Shown: one piece after another, positions 12,331 to 24,425 of the stretch
Layout of the letters: each line of letters starts with the position of its first letter
Numbering within the stretch: position 1 is the stretch's first letter
DNA from: Alentia gelatinosa
Lineage: Eukaryota > Annelida > Polychaeta > Phyllodocida > Polynoidae
Assembly (NCBI GenBank): GCA_950022655.1
Contig: OX465580.1
Span: forward strand, 45,196,028 to 45,260,027
DNA length: 64,000 bases
Reading direction: 5' to 3'
The notes under the pieces: model-generated
What the model saw: the letters and a program-made list of their open reading frames with translations, nothing else
The model's database searches: none
Told to the model about the DNA's origin: nothing
Program-made: the position numbers and the translations under genes

Positions 12331-14489
12331 ATATCACAATCACCTAATAGGGAAGAACTGCACAAGCATCTGGAACAGAATGAGGATGAACTCCCAAAAG
12401 GGAAGATAGTAAATGGTAAAGAAATTAAGGTTCACTTTGTGGGAGATGATGTCTTCGCTTCGAAACCATGGATGCAGCACTCCGATAGGCCGAATGACGC
12501 ATCTCCAGACACAAAATCGATTTTGCCGATACACCAGAGGATGCATCCCGATGCATGTATCATAATGTCTATCGGCGGGTCTAAACTATCACCACCGCCG
12601 GGCCTAAACTATCACCACCGTGGATTATGAGCTAACCAAGTGTCTTACTGATTCCAGTTCCGCATATCCAATTATCAAAATCATCTCTGAAGGTTTGTAT
12701 GTGGTACCCTTTGTGTGGCAAAAAATACAATATACAGAGAAAAAAATAACTTGTGTTCTCCAATGGAGGACGCGTATGTATAAGAGCTATGATTGCTCAA
12801 AATTAAGAGTTTACAAAATGAATCCTCAAAACCGATAGAGTCAATTTCCTAAACCTCATCAGTCTCCAAGGGCTTGATGATTCTCCAGATCACCTTTTGG
12901 TAAAAAATGGTCTCATGTAACTTCATATTTCAATCCTCCCATCGAATTCTGTCTGGGTCGTGTTATAGGGAATAATGCCGCACAGGTTTTTATTGTTCGA
13001 CGTTCATATACATCGACAAGGGGTGGTGGCCATTTCTCAATATATTTTTTCATCATGATTGTCAAGGGTGTCTAGCTAGAAAGAAGTATTGCCCTGTTAG
13101 AAAAAGCAGTGAGATAATACACACCATGTCGATACAACCCTGTTCATTAGATAGGATAGGCCTGGTAATGCTTACAGAACATTTACTTCCTAAACTAATT
13201 CCAGAGAGTTAGAGATTAATGTTTTGCATAATGTAGCGGTTGGTACTGTAAAAATCTAGACAAGCATCTGTTCTACTTACCATTCTTGATATTGTATTCG
13301 TTGTTTTATTCTACACAAGCTTATACACGCTTTAGTATATACATGTATTAGGCCTCTCACCAAAAGCCCTCAATGACGCACTATACAATTGCACAGTCTG
13401 ATACAATATGTTTGTGAGCTCAAAAGCTTAATTTTACAAACGTTTGTATTGGAGGGAAATATACAATCATTATATTTCCAATTTAAATGGTAACCATATA
13501 ATGGTAATGTTTAACATAGTTAGTCAAGCCCTAAATTTTTTACATATGAAGAGGCCAAAATTTAGGCCTCCTGGAGGGGATAGGTAGTAGAGGCGTTGAA
13601 GGAGGACAAGAATTTCCCTAGAGAATATGTCGCTGCTATAGTCAACCATTTAAATAAAATATCCAAGGGTGCCCTTGAGTTCTACTTCAAGCAGGTCCGT
13701 AGGTGATTGGAACAGGTTTTTGGGATGATATCGAACGGTCGCCTTCGGGGTGGCCCGAACAATAATTACCGTATCCAACCATGTTTGCAGAATATGTCTA
13801 TCCCTCACCTCTGCATGTCGACAGTGTTGGATGCCGGTCTGTCGCAATGTCGGAGGATCCCATAGTCATTTAATCCAATCTCGCTGCAAATTCAGGGCTA
13901 CCCATCTGCACGCCATCTGGATTCTCAAGGCAGGACAAGGTCAGAGACGTTGATCTATTCAGGATATCAAATTTGTATTACTAGCAATTACCACGCATGT
14001 TGAAAGTTATAACAAAACTCGAGAATTTGGTTTGTCTGTTGATTCTCTGATAGGTAATATTCAGTATTTCAATTTAAAATATTGTTAGCTGTGCTCTTAC
14101 ATATGTGGATATTGGCGATATTACGCATGGTTCGTTCAGCTTCTGGCTGTGTATCTGGGTTTTACCCCATGGATATCGTTGAAGTCAAGCAGACCAAAGA
14201 GGGTGTGAACTCGCATTGCAGATAGTTCTTGGATTCTCTGATAGGTGGGGCAGTGGATACAATCGTCCGAATTCCAAGATAATTCTCACTCATCTCCAAA
14301 GTGTAAATGGTTTATGAAATTAGATTTGTTCAATTCAGGGCTTCAGCAGATTCATGTCTTCGTCCCAGAACAAAATACCTGCTTGTTAACACTCTTTCAA
14401 TCCCCTCATCTTTTTCCATCCCTTGCACCTCTCCTGGTTAGTATTATAATATTATCATAAATATTCGTTTTGTCCTGCTTATTATTATA
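12331..14489. other. non-coding stretch, no gene recognised
   Basis: I read this region on both strands and found no protein motif or structured RNA. The short frames at 12439-12838 and 13650-13953 have no recognisable features. Confidence 0.5.
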
Positions 14490-14768
14490 TACCTGTGTGC
14501 AAATGTCTATGAAATACTGCCCTCTGCTAGGGGTGCAGCAATAATAATGCTCGTGGCCGCTTTGAGTGTGACTTAATAAGTAATTAAAATGGTGTTTTTC
14601 ATCGATTTAAGGTATATGATAATAAGCAAACGTCCTACCTGTGGATGAAACGCTTCTCGTTCTCGGTCAGTAGTCGATTTTATACTGCCTTCCGCCTATG
14701 GCGTCAGGCAGTATGAAATCGGCAACTGATCTCGAACATGAATCGTTTCGTCCACAGTAAGGACGTTT
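14490..14768 (+). repeat. dispersed repeat with terminal hairpin, copy 1
   Basis: Blocks around TCTATGAAATACTGCCCTCT, GCTAGGGGTGCAGCAATA and the following segment recur in order at 35600-35720. The distal part (14628-14768) is an imperfect palindrome with arms of about 65 bases: AAACGTCCTACCTGTGGATG pairs with CGTCCACAGTAAGGACGTTT, and the loop is near TTCCGCCTATGGCGTCA. Confidence 0.5.
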
Positions 14769-16177
14769 CCTAATATTACGAAAAATGAAATGGCATCTCG
14801 ATGTATACGTTCACAAAGAACCATTGGAGGAAAGGTCCGGTACAGAAACGGCCCATATAAGAGAAAAGAAAAGATCTCAATAGAAAGGTCGTGTGTCTAC
14901 TATCCATTCTCTCAGTTGACCCTAACTTTCCAGAAGAAATACAAACTTGATTATTAAACCTTTCACTACGCTGCATAGCCCCAAATACACACCCTGAAGT
15001 ATGCTGCTGCAGTTCCCTTTTCACCCTTGTAGTACGCTGGTGCTTTTCACAATATCCACTGTGAGGTCATTTATAACACACCTCCATGGTAATCAAAATC
15101 AATTAGGATGTTATATGATAGTAATGATATCAACTATGATATAGTTTTACATAGGTTGGAAAAATACCATGAAAATATTCGCATCACTTTATTAAAAAAT
15201 AGCAACTACTTAAATTTCGGAAATTATGCCCGAAGGCATCATAGTGTACTACAGCTGGGAATACCTCCAGTCATCATAGCGTAGCTAAACGGTTAGATGC
15301 CAATGATCAATTCTCCTAAAGGCTATTTTGATCTAGATGTCACAGAACTGCCATGATGGAAAACTATCCTTGTGAGGAATTATGAACAATAAAACACACC
15401 AAAAAAAAGCAACAAAAAAAACTCGTGAATTTCTTTGAAACGTCCTTTTCGCCTAAATAGAGAAAACCTGCAATATTGATTTGGTGCTAATACGGAATTC
15501 GATGTCTTGTTCTAATCATTGGAATATTGGATTGGTTAAATAAAAACTAGCACACCGTGGAAGCCCGCGCCGTAGCAAGACAGCTGAATCTGTGTTATCG
15601 TATCATCTCATCTTGTTAGTCCATCTCTTGACTAACACTTCAGAAACTTCTGCAGCTGTCCCAAACTCAGCTGAATGATTTCCGAAAGAAATGAATTTAC
15701 TGTGCCGGACAGAAAATAAATATTTTTTAGATATTGTACTATAACAAGAATTAACGGCTTAATTAATCCGTGACTGGCGTGACTTTTAGAGTATAACTAA
15801 TGAGCTGCATCTATGACGGTCTGAGGAGCAGACTCACTAAGATGTCGGGTTGATATGGTTCGATCCCCAACCAGTTCACACTTTTTAAAAAGTCTAAATT
15901 TGCAGAAAATAATCTGTAACATTGATAACAACAACAGCAACAGCAACAACAATTAGGGGACATGTTAGAAGTACAAGCTGGCGCTATCATCACGCCAGCC
16001 AAGTTACGATACCTTGATTCACGATTCCGATGCAAATAGAGATACACTTACCCGGATAAACGATTAAAGAGATGCCAATTATTGTATAATGAGAACAACT
16101 GAGGTGATTATATATACAACTCTCGAGGTGTACAGTTATGTTCCCTATTATAGAATTTCTTTCGTAAATATATACAA
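14769..16177. other. non-coding stretch, no gene recognised
   Basis: No coding frame. A B-box-like GGTTCGATCCCC near 15857 might be an old tRNA-like relic, but no matching A-box is convincing. A short CAACAG-type repeat is at 15929-15952. Confidence 0.45.
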
Positions 16178-16255
16178 GACTCACTCAGTAGTGTAGTGGA
16201 TAGGATGTTGGTTTTGAGATCGGAATATCGGGTCTTCGAACCCCGGAGTCAGCCA
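16178..16255 (+). repeat. tRNA-like sequence (SINE head or tRNA pseudogene)
   Basis: An A-box-like GTAGTGTAGTGGATAGGAT near 16188 is followed by TTTTGAGAT in the anticodon-loop position and by TCTTCGAACCCC in the T-arm position. GACTC (16178-16182) can pair with GAGTC (16246-16250), and AGCCA follows. The anticodon stem pairs poorly and the T loop has an extra base, so a working tRNA is unlikely. A T-rich run right after it could serve as a Pol III terminator, but the run is also the poly(A) tail of the minus-strand LINE. Confidence 0.45.
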
Positions 16256-16257
16256 TT

Positions 16258-18600
16258 GTTTATTTATTTTTTTTTTTTTTGTAAAGGCTTTTATTACTTC
16301 GATTCGTACAAATCGCTCTTCCAGTAACAGCATGGGTGGAACATAGCAAAATACAACAAATAAATGGGTATGTACACTGATGATAAAGATTTCTCGTTCG
16401 CTTTCACGGAGCTTGCATTTGTTAAGGTACTTTCACTCATGATAAATATTCAGATTTGGTGATAATACAACCAGTTTGACCTTATACATCTCGTAATGCT
16501 AGCATACTTAATTTTTTTTGTCATATTAGGGCCATATCTTTTAATTATGTTTCTATTCACCATTCAATTTAAATAGGATGCCCTTTTTAAATACCGTTTT
16601 AGACTCTTGATTCTGCATTTCTAATGTTAAGGTGTTCCAGAGGCTCAACCCAAAATATACTGATGATTTCCTAAACTTTTCTTTTTTTGGTCTAGGCAGA
16701 TAGAGCAAACATTTATCATGTGATCTAGTTTGTCTACCTTCCTTTTCTCATTCTATTTCCCGTAGTTGAGATATATCCCTTAGCCTTTTTATAATTCCCA
16801 TTAGTAAGGATCTCCTTCGTATCTCAGGATTCACTACCCCGCATTCACTCAATAATTTTTCAGTGGGTATATATTTCCCATTTTGGTACGCTTTTTTAAG
16901 CAGAGCAATTCTCAAAGTACAAATATACTCCGATTCAATCTCATTTTGGTTTCAGCAGTAGAGCCCTCTAATAAAAAATAGCAATGATCAGCAACTGGCA
17001 GTAGACAGGTTTTTACCACAGACAGGGCTGTCCCTTTATCTATTAAGTGTCTAATCGTTCTAAAGATGGCATTTTTATCATTAATCATGTTACATAGTTT
17101 TCGTCTGTGCTTACTAAAATTCAGATCGGTATCAATAATTTCCCCAAATAATTCATATCTTCTATAACCTCCAGAGTTTCATTACCTAGTTTTATAATCC
17201 CTAGATTAACTTTTTTTATCTTTACTTTACTTCCATGATATACCATCTTCGTCTTCTTAATGTTGACTGTGAGTCTAAATACCAGGATCCCAGCCTGTCT
17301 ACTGCACTTTGCATTTTGGATTCAGCCCTCTGTAAACACCTGTCGCTGGTCACGACGACGAGATCATCTGCGTACATGAGTAAGAAAACATCACTAGAGA
17401 CAGATAAAGGAAGATCATTTGTGAGGAATAACAGAGGGCCCAGCATGGAACCCTGAGGAACTCTGAAACCAACATTTTCGTTCTCTGACACACTATCCCC
17501 ATATTTAGCATATATTTTTCTTTCATGGAGATAACTCTCAAACCACCTTACCGCACATGTCCCCAATCCCGCCTCCGTCAGTTTATAAATTAATAGGTTA
17601 AGATCTACGCAGTCAAATGCTTTTTTAATGTCGAAATATGCAGCAATAGAAATTTCTTTATTATTATCCTTTTGTAATAAGTGTTGTATTAATTTGAAGA
17701 CCGCCCCCCCTGTGCTTCTATTTTTTCTAAAGCCGAATTGTCCCTCAAAGAAATAATTTTTTTCCTCCAGATAGTTGTATAACTACCGGTGTACTACCCA
17801 CTCCAGGACCTTTCCCGGGACGGGGAGTACACATATTGGCCTCCAATTGCCTATGTCTGATAAATCGCCCACTTTGGGTAGTGGGGCAATACGCCCACAT
17901 TTCCAAAGTGAGGGAAATATGCATTCCACGATAAGCTTCTTAAGGATTAGGGTCAGGTGCTCCGAACATGCCAAAAGAGAGTACAGCTAACCCCTTCCAT
18001 ACCAGACGACTTTTCTACAGGTATTTTCTGTATAATTTTTATCATTTCACTGTTAGTTATTTCATCATGGTTGATTTCCCAACCGGGATTGTTTTCCCTG
18101 TTTACAACATTCAATAATACATCATCATCTAACATATTAGATAAAATCCGGCCTACATTACTAAAGAAGACATTCGCATGCAGTGCACAAATACTCATTG
18201 GTAGTATTTCTCCTGAATCGTTTCTAAAACATATCTCTGTCTTATTCCCGACAGGTTTTATTATCTTATTAAGTTCTTTCCAATATTTTTTTGGATTAGC
18301 TGAATGTTCACGTAATTTTTTCTGAATAAAAATTCTTTTTCCTTTATTTATGTCTTTCCTTATCTTCTTACTTAGCGTTTTTAACTCCTCCTTCATTTTT
18401 ACTAACGCATGTTCCGAATGTCTTCCTAAGTTTTTACATAATTTTCTGCAGAGGGCTTGCTTTATTTCAATACTTTTCTTAATAACTTTTGACATCCATT
18501 CATCCTCCTGGAATCGGTCTCGTTTGCGTCTGAAAGGGGCCTTTTCATCTAAATATCTGTTTATAAATGTTTTTCTTTTTAAATAGAAAGAAAAACACCA
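16258..18600 (-). pseudogene. degenerate non-LTR retrotransposon (LINE) ORF2, 5'-truncated
   Basis: Read on the minus strand, the fragments are in the order of a LINE reverse transcriptase. An upstream Lys-rich part contains HSANPKKYWKELNKII (about 18300). A palm segment contains LPKVGDLSDIGNWRPI (about 17860). The block RVPQGSMLGPLLF (about 17460) is followed by the catalytic box MYADDLVV (about 17380). A C-terminal part has NYLGEIIDTDLNFSKHRR (about 17130). Stops and frameshifts separate these pieces, and the usual FDF-type motif A region is badly damaged. A T-run at 16267-16280 is the poly(A) tail on the element's strand. The clade looks Jockey/CR1-like but is not certain. No ORF1 is seen, consistent with 5' truncation near 18600. 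Confidence 0.8.
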
Positions 18601-19755
18601 GTGTATCGAGAAACAATAAAGATATAAAACAAGTTTTAAAAAACAAGATGAATTGTATTAGTTGTATGCGTAAACAATGTTTCCTTCGCTGTTTGTTTAC
18701 ATTTCGATGCTTTGTTTACATTTTGCAGGCTTGCTTTCACTACCGTGACTATGACGTCGGGTGGTAATACCACTGGCTTTAAGTTTCCATAAGATCAGTT
18801 CTAACGCTTTTTATGGTGATTCCTTGGGGAATTCGAGGAAATTTCGTAATTCACTAATGTGTTCTGCTTTTCGTTGTTGTAGATGCCTCCGTTCACGAGA
18901 ACTCGCCGATAAATGTAGTGTTAATCGAATCGATGTAATCCGTCCGCCATTTTGTTTTTGCATGTGAGTACACCCACTGCGCATGCGATGTAATACGTTT
19001 ACACTGTGAGCGTAAGGGGGAATACGCTCCACCCTTGCCGAATTATATGATTAATATATGGCTATCAGCGGGTAGTAAATATGTGACATTCGCCCATAGG
19101 TATATAATGATATCTATTCTCCCTTATATTCATAACCTAAATGCCATTGAAATTCACTTCGATAAAGTATTTTATTTGGGAAATTGGTGTTCTAAGCAAA
19201 ATGAATACGCCCTCAGAGTAACTGGGAACTAGACGACGGCCATTTAGAAGGGGTCTAATAGGTCTACTAGGAATTTTAGTTTATAATGAATGAATTGAGA
19301 AGAAAAGAGAAGTGTCCCTGTGGAAAAGCCGGCGGACTCTTTATGGGCGGACTTACCAAGGAACAATACGTGTTAAAAGGCATTAAACGTTATTTGGTAT
19401 CATGATACACATCTCTTTCCTACCATAAGCGTATGGTATCTCAGAGTCCCTATATGGACCAAATGCTAAAAGCATAATAAGGTGATAAAGAGGATATCAG
19501 GAGTTTAAAAGCCAATCATGCCCGATACAAATCCCAGAGCCCTTATACTACTTGCACAGCAAACTGTAGTCCTAACCAGCCTCTCCATTAAAAAACGCCA
19601 TCAGGTGATTTAAAGCATAGCCTCCATGGACCTATTACCGTGTAAGCGTTCACACTTGCAAGTTGCGGCAGGCACTGGCCGACGGTTCCCCGGCCGGCCC
19701 TGTGCTTCATTTGCTTCAGATCTCGTTTGTTGTCTGGGGCTTTGGTGCAGTCAAG
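18601..19755. other. non-coding stretch, possible promoter-like sequence
   Basis: No gene. CCGCCATTTTG (YY1-like word) occurs at about 18950, and a related word lies near 53121. A GC-rich patch at 19640-19740 precedes the candidate first exon. Confidence 0.35.
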
Positions 19756-19789
19756 ATGGAGCACGAGCCACTCATGTTCCCCGCATCCG
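19756..19789 (+). CDS. candidate first coding exon of a host gene (speculative)
   Basis: An ATG in a good start context (CAAGATGG) follows a GC-rich stretch and encodes the 11 codons MEHEPLMFPAS. It then meets the donor-like G|GTAGGTGA at 19789/19790, giving an exon of 34 nt that ends in phase 1. Evidence is only the start context, local base composition and splice donor; no homologue is recognised. A phase-compatible acceptor exon lies far downstream at 53793, but linking the two is inference. Confidence 0.2.
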
Positions 19790-20261
19790 GTAGGTGATGG
19801 ATGGATATGGGCACACAGCTTTAAGTTTCCCCTAATATCACCCAGCAGAGCCTAGTGTGGGTATGGGTAAAAACCTACAGTACACTATCAACCTCCCCCA
19901 CTTAATGAGAATGAATGCGTAATACCTCTAGATATTTAAGAAAGTTCGCATTCGTTAAGATTTAAGAACCCGTTAGATCGATTGTTATTTGGTTGGATGC
20001 TAAACGGGAGGAATTGGTATCATTCATTAGTCTGAGAATCAAGAGCTATATAGTGCTGGCTTTCCATGTTCTAGCAGTGTGCAGAATTACAATACACACT
20101 GAAGCAAAAAGTATATATATATATATGTGAAAAATATACCCAACAAGTATATTTATATATAAAGGGCACCTGTCGCCACCTACCGTCTAATAATTACTCA
20201 ATCATACCGCCTGCGCGGGGGACTTACACAAGGCACAGGTCAGTGCCTCGCCAAAATTTTT

Positions 20262-20603
20262 TTGAAGCGGACGTACGCGGTTTTCGCTCTCCAAGTTGGT
20301 CTCAACTGCAGCCTGGTTACCTGTGAAAGTTGTGGAAGGACATATGACGGCAGAAAAAGGCCTAAAGGTTGTCCGTTTTGTTCTCCGGACACTTTCTCGC
20401 CACAATTTGATCGTCTGAATAAGAGTCTAAACGAATTAGCTCGAGACACCGACATGGATTCGCACTCTAGAGGCACTAGAAACGAACCGCCACTACGTGG
20501 AAATCCAGAAAGTGAAAAAAGCCCGGAATTATTCAACAAAATGAAGAATGACAATCTATGTTGTCAGTCTGAGATCCTTGACCTTCGTTCCGAGGTTTCA
20601 GCC
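20262..20603 (+). pseudogene. partial ORF with Cys-x2-Cys pairs, probable retroelement ORF1 fragment
   Basis: An open frame of about 114 codons precedes the TA microsatellite. It contains CESCGRTYDGRKRPKGCPFC, two CxxC pairs in zinc-ribbon spacing, then a polar, Ser/Glu-rich segment and a possible coiled-coil (about residues 95-114). The frame runs into the TA repeat, where coding meaning is lost. It lies just upstream of the split-repeat YR remnant but outside its A1 repeat, so it may belong to another element. I do not recognise the family. Confidence 0.35.
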
Positions 20604-20622
20604 CTATATATATATATAAATA

Positions 20623-20698
<76 letters not shown>
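20604..20698. repeat. (TA)n microsatellite
   Basis: Nearly pure TA. It abuts the left end of the split-repeat YR element, and another TA tract (21779-21803) abuts its right end, suggesting the element inserted into a TA repeat. Confidence 0.95.
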
Positions 20699-20699
<1 letters not shown>

Positions 20700-20994
20700 T
20701 TATATAACTCTGATTATATATATATAAATTATCAACCAATACCTATCACGGGTTTATTCACTGCGGTTTATCACTTGTTGTTTGGCGTCACGAATACTTT
20801 CCAGGTTACCCGGTCACCTGATGCGGTAATCGGAGGTTTCTTGGTGACGCTGGTATGGTTTAAACAACATTCCGGTCTTAACTGCTCACCCGAGCAGTCG
20901 ATTTTTAATCTTACTTATATAACTTATTATTTTAATCTTAGTCATGTATTTCTTGATGTGTAGGACTGAGGTTTGTCCCAATGTAATATTGAAT
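20699..20994 (+). repeat. A1 repeat of the 20.7 kb YR element
   Basis: Aligns with 21377-21681 through shared blocks such as AAATTATCAACCAATA, GGTTTATTCACTGCGG, TTTCCAGGTTACCCGGT and TGTGTAGGACTG.GGTTTGTC, with many substitutions and small indels. Confidence 0.75.
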
Positions 20995-21059
20995 TATCTA
21001 TTGTATTACTTATTGGTTTGTTGCACTAATATTATAAATATATATATATATATATAGAT

Positions 21060-21251
21060 GACCGGGTTTCCTGTCACTCATTGAGGCACGGAGGGGCGAC
21101 CTTTCTAAAGGACATAGGGGTGGATATCAATGATATCAAGGCCCGAGGTAATTGGTCTTCCTCGGCGGTTTATTCCTATTTGCATGAAACCTCTATGTCG
21201 GTCGCCTCCTCAGATTTAATTGCTTCAAAATTTTTAAATTGTATTAATTGA
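21060..21251 (+). pseudogene. C-terminal fragment of a tyrosine recombinase
   Basis: An open 63-codon stretch ends at a TGA. It contains HSLRHGGATFLKDIGVDI (catalytic His and Arg of the HxxR box, near 21075-21086), then KARGNWSSSAVYSYL, where Trp and the second or third Tyr are in the positions expected for the second His/Trp and the nucleophilic Tyr. The C-terminal catalytic half is therefore intact, but the N-terminal half with the first Arg has been deleted. It belongs with the A and B repeats on either side. Confidence 0.8.
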
Positions 21252-21277
21252 ACTCTGTTGTGTCTGGCGGGTTTTTG

Positions 21278-21376
21278 CCCTGTTATTTGATATTTTCCGC
21301 CATTCACGTCTTCGTCTCAATTATTCTATCACTTATTATAGTATCACTTATTGACTATTGTTGTAATAATATTATA
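21278..21376 (+). repeat. B1 repeat of the 20.7 kb YR element
   Basis: 99 bases starting CCCTGTTATTTGATATTTTC, repeated without visible difference at 21682-21780. It is directly followed by A2. Confidence 0.85.
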
Positions 21377-21681
21377 TTACTATATAACTACGTTTATATA
21401 AATATAAATTATCAACCAATATCCTTCACAGGTTTATTCACTGCGGGATCTCATTTGTTGTTTAGCGTCACATAATATTTTCCAGGTTACCCGGTTACCT
21501 GATGCGGTAACCGGAGTTGACTTGGTGACGCCAGGTTATTTAAACGGCATTCCGCTCGTATCTGCTCAACCGATCAGTCCATTTTTAATCTTACTTCGAT
21601 ATATAATAAGTTATTTTAATCTTAGGCTTGTATACCTTGATGTGTAGGACTGGGGTTTGTCCCAATGTATTACTGAATAAA
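21377..21681 (+). repeat. A2 repeat of the 20.7 kb YR element
   Basis: Diverged copy of A1, placed between B1 and B2 as expected for split direct repeats. Confidence 0.75.
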
Positions 21682-21770
21682 CCCTGTTATTTGATATTTT
21701 CCGCCATTCACGTCTTCGTCTCAATTATTCTATCACTTATTATAGTATCACTTATTGACTATTGTTGTAA

Positions 21771-21780
<10 letters not shown>
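21682..21780 (+). repeat. B2 repeat of the 20.7 kb YR element
   Basis: Looks identical to B1. It ends at TAATATTATA and runs straight into a TA microsatellite (21779-21803). Confidence 0.85.
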
Positions 21781-21803
<23 letters not shown>

Positions 21804-21807
<4 letters not shown>

Positions 21808-23401
21808 GATATCATGATATAAATGATACCACAGTGCGGGCATGCTTTTACTGTTTTCGAAAGCCAGATCTCAGTGCCTCACTTCGCAGAATCGATCACT
21901 GTACTTATGACCATGACAGTTATTGGAACATTTAGGTAAAATCATATATCGTACACATATCACCTGATTAACATCATTTGAACATCAAGAAAGAACAAGA
22001 GTGCAAACACTGTAATCCTAGTATTGGCGGTTGAGAATCTATAGTCATATTATCTAAGACTGCCTGACATTGGGAGATATTGGCCAAGAATCTGACTCAT
22101 CATCTTTAGATAAGCCCTGCGTGGCATAATGGGTTTAACAAGGTGCCACGTGTATACGGCGTTCTGTCACGTATCGCCTTGGTTACGTGTGACATGTTAC
22201 GTGATTCATTACGCATACGGTGAGTTACGAATTTCTAAAGGACAGATCCGATAACAACCCCTAGAGAAATGTATCTGCACTAGAACAGCCGTCGTTGGGA
22301 ATGGTGATAGCGAAATGCAAGGTTGCTGATTGAGAAAACGATAGCAAATTTCGAAACTTGATATCAGTTTTGTTAGGCCCAGTCGCCATAAGATGAAAAG
22401 ACAAAGAAACAGATAACATGTCACATTTCGATTAACTACTATTTCCATAAGCAGTCAACAATAGGCATGCCGGATTCAGGAAATACAAAAAGAGATACGA
22501 ATTTAGAGGGAAGATTATTACTTAACTGTTGAGCCAATTGACAGGGGGGACACATTGCTGCTTGGCTCAATAGACAAATGTTCGGCAAGGGCGGAAATCT
22601 GATATTTTTCAGATTAGGGTTTCATTTGTCTAGAGCCTTAATGACTGACCAGTATTGCAAGGAGACTATGAACTATGTGCCCGGCGTGAGCCATAGAGGA
22701 AAGCTGGCGAATGTGATACGAGTGAAGTCAGGCAGAAATGAGTTGTCTCATTGCCTTTGGATCGGTGTTATGGTTAACAAGGGTTAACAAAGGTAACATA
22801 GTGACGCAACAGCTGCTGGACGCCTTGCCGTAGAGGCTGCATATATTGTATTGTGTTTGTTGTAGATGGAGACACCGTTGGATTCCGTTGTGGAGGGTCA
22901 AAAGTCTTATGGCCGTGTTTGGTGCGACGTGCATGAACTGCCAAACGATGGACTATACCCTGGTTGGGCCATCTACTTGGTTGTAGCGATAACTTTTCAC
23001 CCTGATATCCCAGCTACTCAATGCTTGTGATGGGCCTTAACATTTCTAGAGGGCGAGTTGTGTGCCTTAGATTTTAGCTAATTTTCTGTTGAAGCAGTTC
23101 ACTGTTGAATCTATGAGGCGCTTTGTTGTAGTCTATCGCAGCGCCCGTGTATTCATCGAGGTATTTGGTAAACTAGTCGCCCTCTGAGCTGTGAATGCAG
23201 AGGAGGGCACTTGTATCTCTTTGGTAGGCGGCGCCCGGCAGCCTAGCCCCAAAACTGCAACATAGATCGAGATATATGTGGCCCTATGAGTGAAGCCAAG
23301 GAGAGGGGTGGGGAGAGGGTCGATCCTTAACTGCGGTTTGCCTTCCAGATGTAGTCAGGGCAGTCAGTGATTCGAGTCTGTTTATCAGGTTATCTACTGT
23401 A
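21804..23401. other. non-coding stretch, no gene recognised
   Basis: No convincing gene. Several TTACGTG-type words cluster at 22140-22230 without clear structure. Confidence 0.5.
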
Positions 23402-23911
23402 ATGCCCCAGTCACACTGGTGTAAACAATGGCGTTTCTTCTACGCATTTGAAAGGACGCGAGTTCCGCTTTTCTGATACGCAAATCCAACGCATTTATAT
23501 TCTAGTACGCAATCCAGTCACACTGGCGTCAATTCTGGCGTTTTTACTACGTATTTGAGGTTGTGGGGACCACGTATCAGCTACGGATTGTTTTGTTTGC
23601 TTTAACGTTTTACTACGTTTCTCAACGTTCATCAACGCTTATCTACGCTTCTGTACGCATTGTGGCGTTTTGCTGTGTTGATTTACGCATTTTAAATGCG
23701 TACAGATAAGTTTAAAATTTATAAAACTCATTTCGACACCGCGTTTTTTTAACGTTTTTTCTACATTTGTTTACACAATCCGACATTAGTTTACGTATCT
23801 CTACGCTTAGCGGCGTTTTATGGATTATTTGTAGATTTCCAAGTACGTAAAAGAACGTAGATGCGCGTACACGGGGAAACGCCGGTTTTTACGCCAGTGT
23901 GACTGGGGCAT
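23402..23911. repeat. 510 bp terminal-inverted-repeat element (MITE-like)
   Basis: Left end ATGCCCCAGTCACACTGGTG matches the reverse complement of the right end (ACGCCAGTGTGACTGGGGCA, 23891-23910) with one or two differences. A third copy of CCAGTCACACTGGCGT sits internally at about 23512. The interior is studded with TACGCATT, TACGTTT and AACGTT words in both orientations, like a degenerate tandem array. There is no coding frame, so it is a non-autonomous DNA element. Superfamily is not determinable by eye. Confidence 0.7.
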
Positions 23912-24117
23912 AGAATACATGAGGATTTCATCCTCACAAATATTAGGCAGTGTTTGAGCATTGATTTCTTTGCCCTTCGAAATAAAGGAAAGATGGAAAA
24001 ATTCTGCTCTTTGAAACCTTCCGGGTATACATGATCAAGAGGGCGCGTGTGAGCCGCTGAGAATGGACTGAGGGTCGATGAATGGGCCCAGGAGGGCTCC
24101 ATATGAGATTTAAAGGG

Positions 24118-24425
24118 GGGGGGGGGGGGTCACTGAGCTCCTGACACACTCTGACACACTTCGACAAGCCCTTCCAACACAGAATAGAACAGTTTGAGTT
24201 TTTGTCGTTATGGTGGCCACCCCGTTCCGACACGGCTTGCATACACACTCCGACATGGCTACAACACAGCACCCTTGTCATAGCCGTGTCGTAGCCCTTC
24301 CAACAAATTCAAACATGTTTGAAAAATAGTAGAGGTCGGCTTAGGTCGTATTGTGTCGGGAGCATTCTCTTCTATGTATAAGCTATGCATCCCCCCCCCC
24401 CCACACACGTGCACCTTTATAAACT
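24118..24425 (+). repeat. 'CGACACACTCCGACAC' dispersed family, copy 3
   Basis: Carries CTGACACACTCTGACACA, TCCGACACGGCTTG, ATGTATAAGCTATGCATCCC, a C-tract and an end near CCTTTATAA...ATAATATCA, in the same order as copies 1 and 2. More GTCGGAGTGTGTCGG and GACACACTCCGACAC words follow at 24700-24880 and may be a second partial copy. Confidence 0.55.

Larger units (their letters stand above)
20699..21780 (+). mobile_element. internally deleted split-direct-repeat YR retroelement (DIRS/Ngaro/PAT-like)
   Basis: The order is A1 (20699-20994), a short spacer, the last 63 codons of a YR (21060-21251), B1 (21278-21376), A2 (21377-21681) and B2 (21682-21780). This A1-ORF-B1-A2-B2 layout is the split direct repeat form of some tyrosine-recombinase retrotransposons. 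Gag, reverse transcriptase, RNase H and most of the YR are missing, so it is a short deletion derivative that could move only with proteins supplied by a full-length relative. B1 and B2 look identical over 99 bases, while A1 and A2 differ at roughly one base in five or six. Confidence 0.75.

Noticed and set aside
15821..15885. Possible tRNA gene with GGTTCGATCCCC
   Set aside because: Only the B-box fits; no convincing A-box, acceptor stem or anticodon stem.
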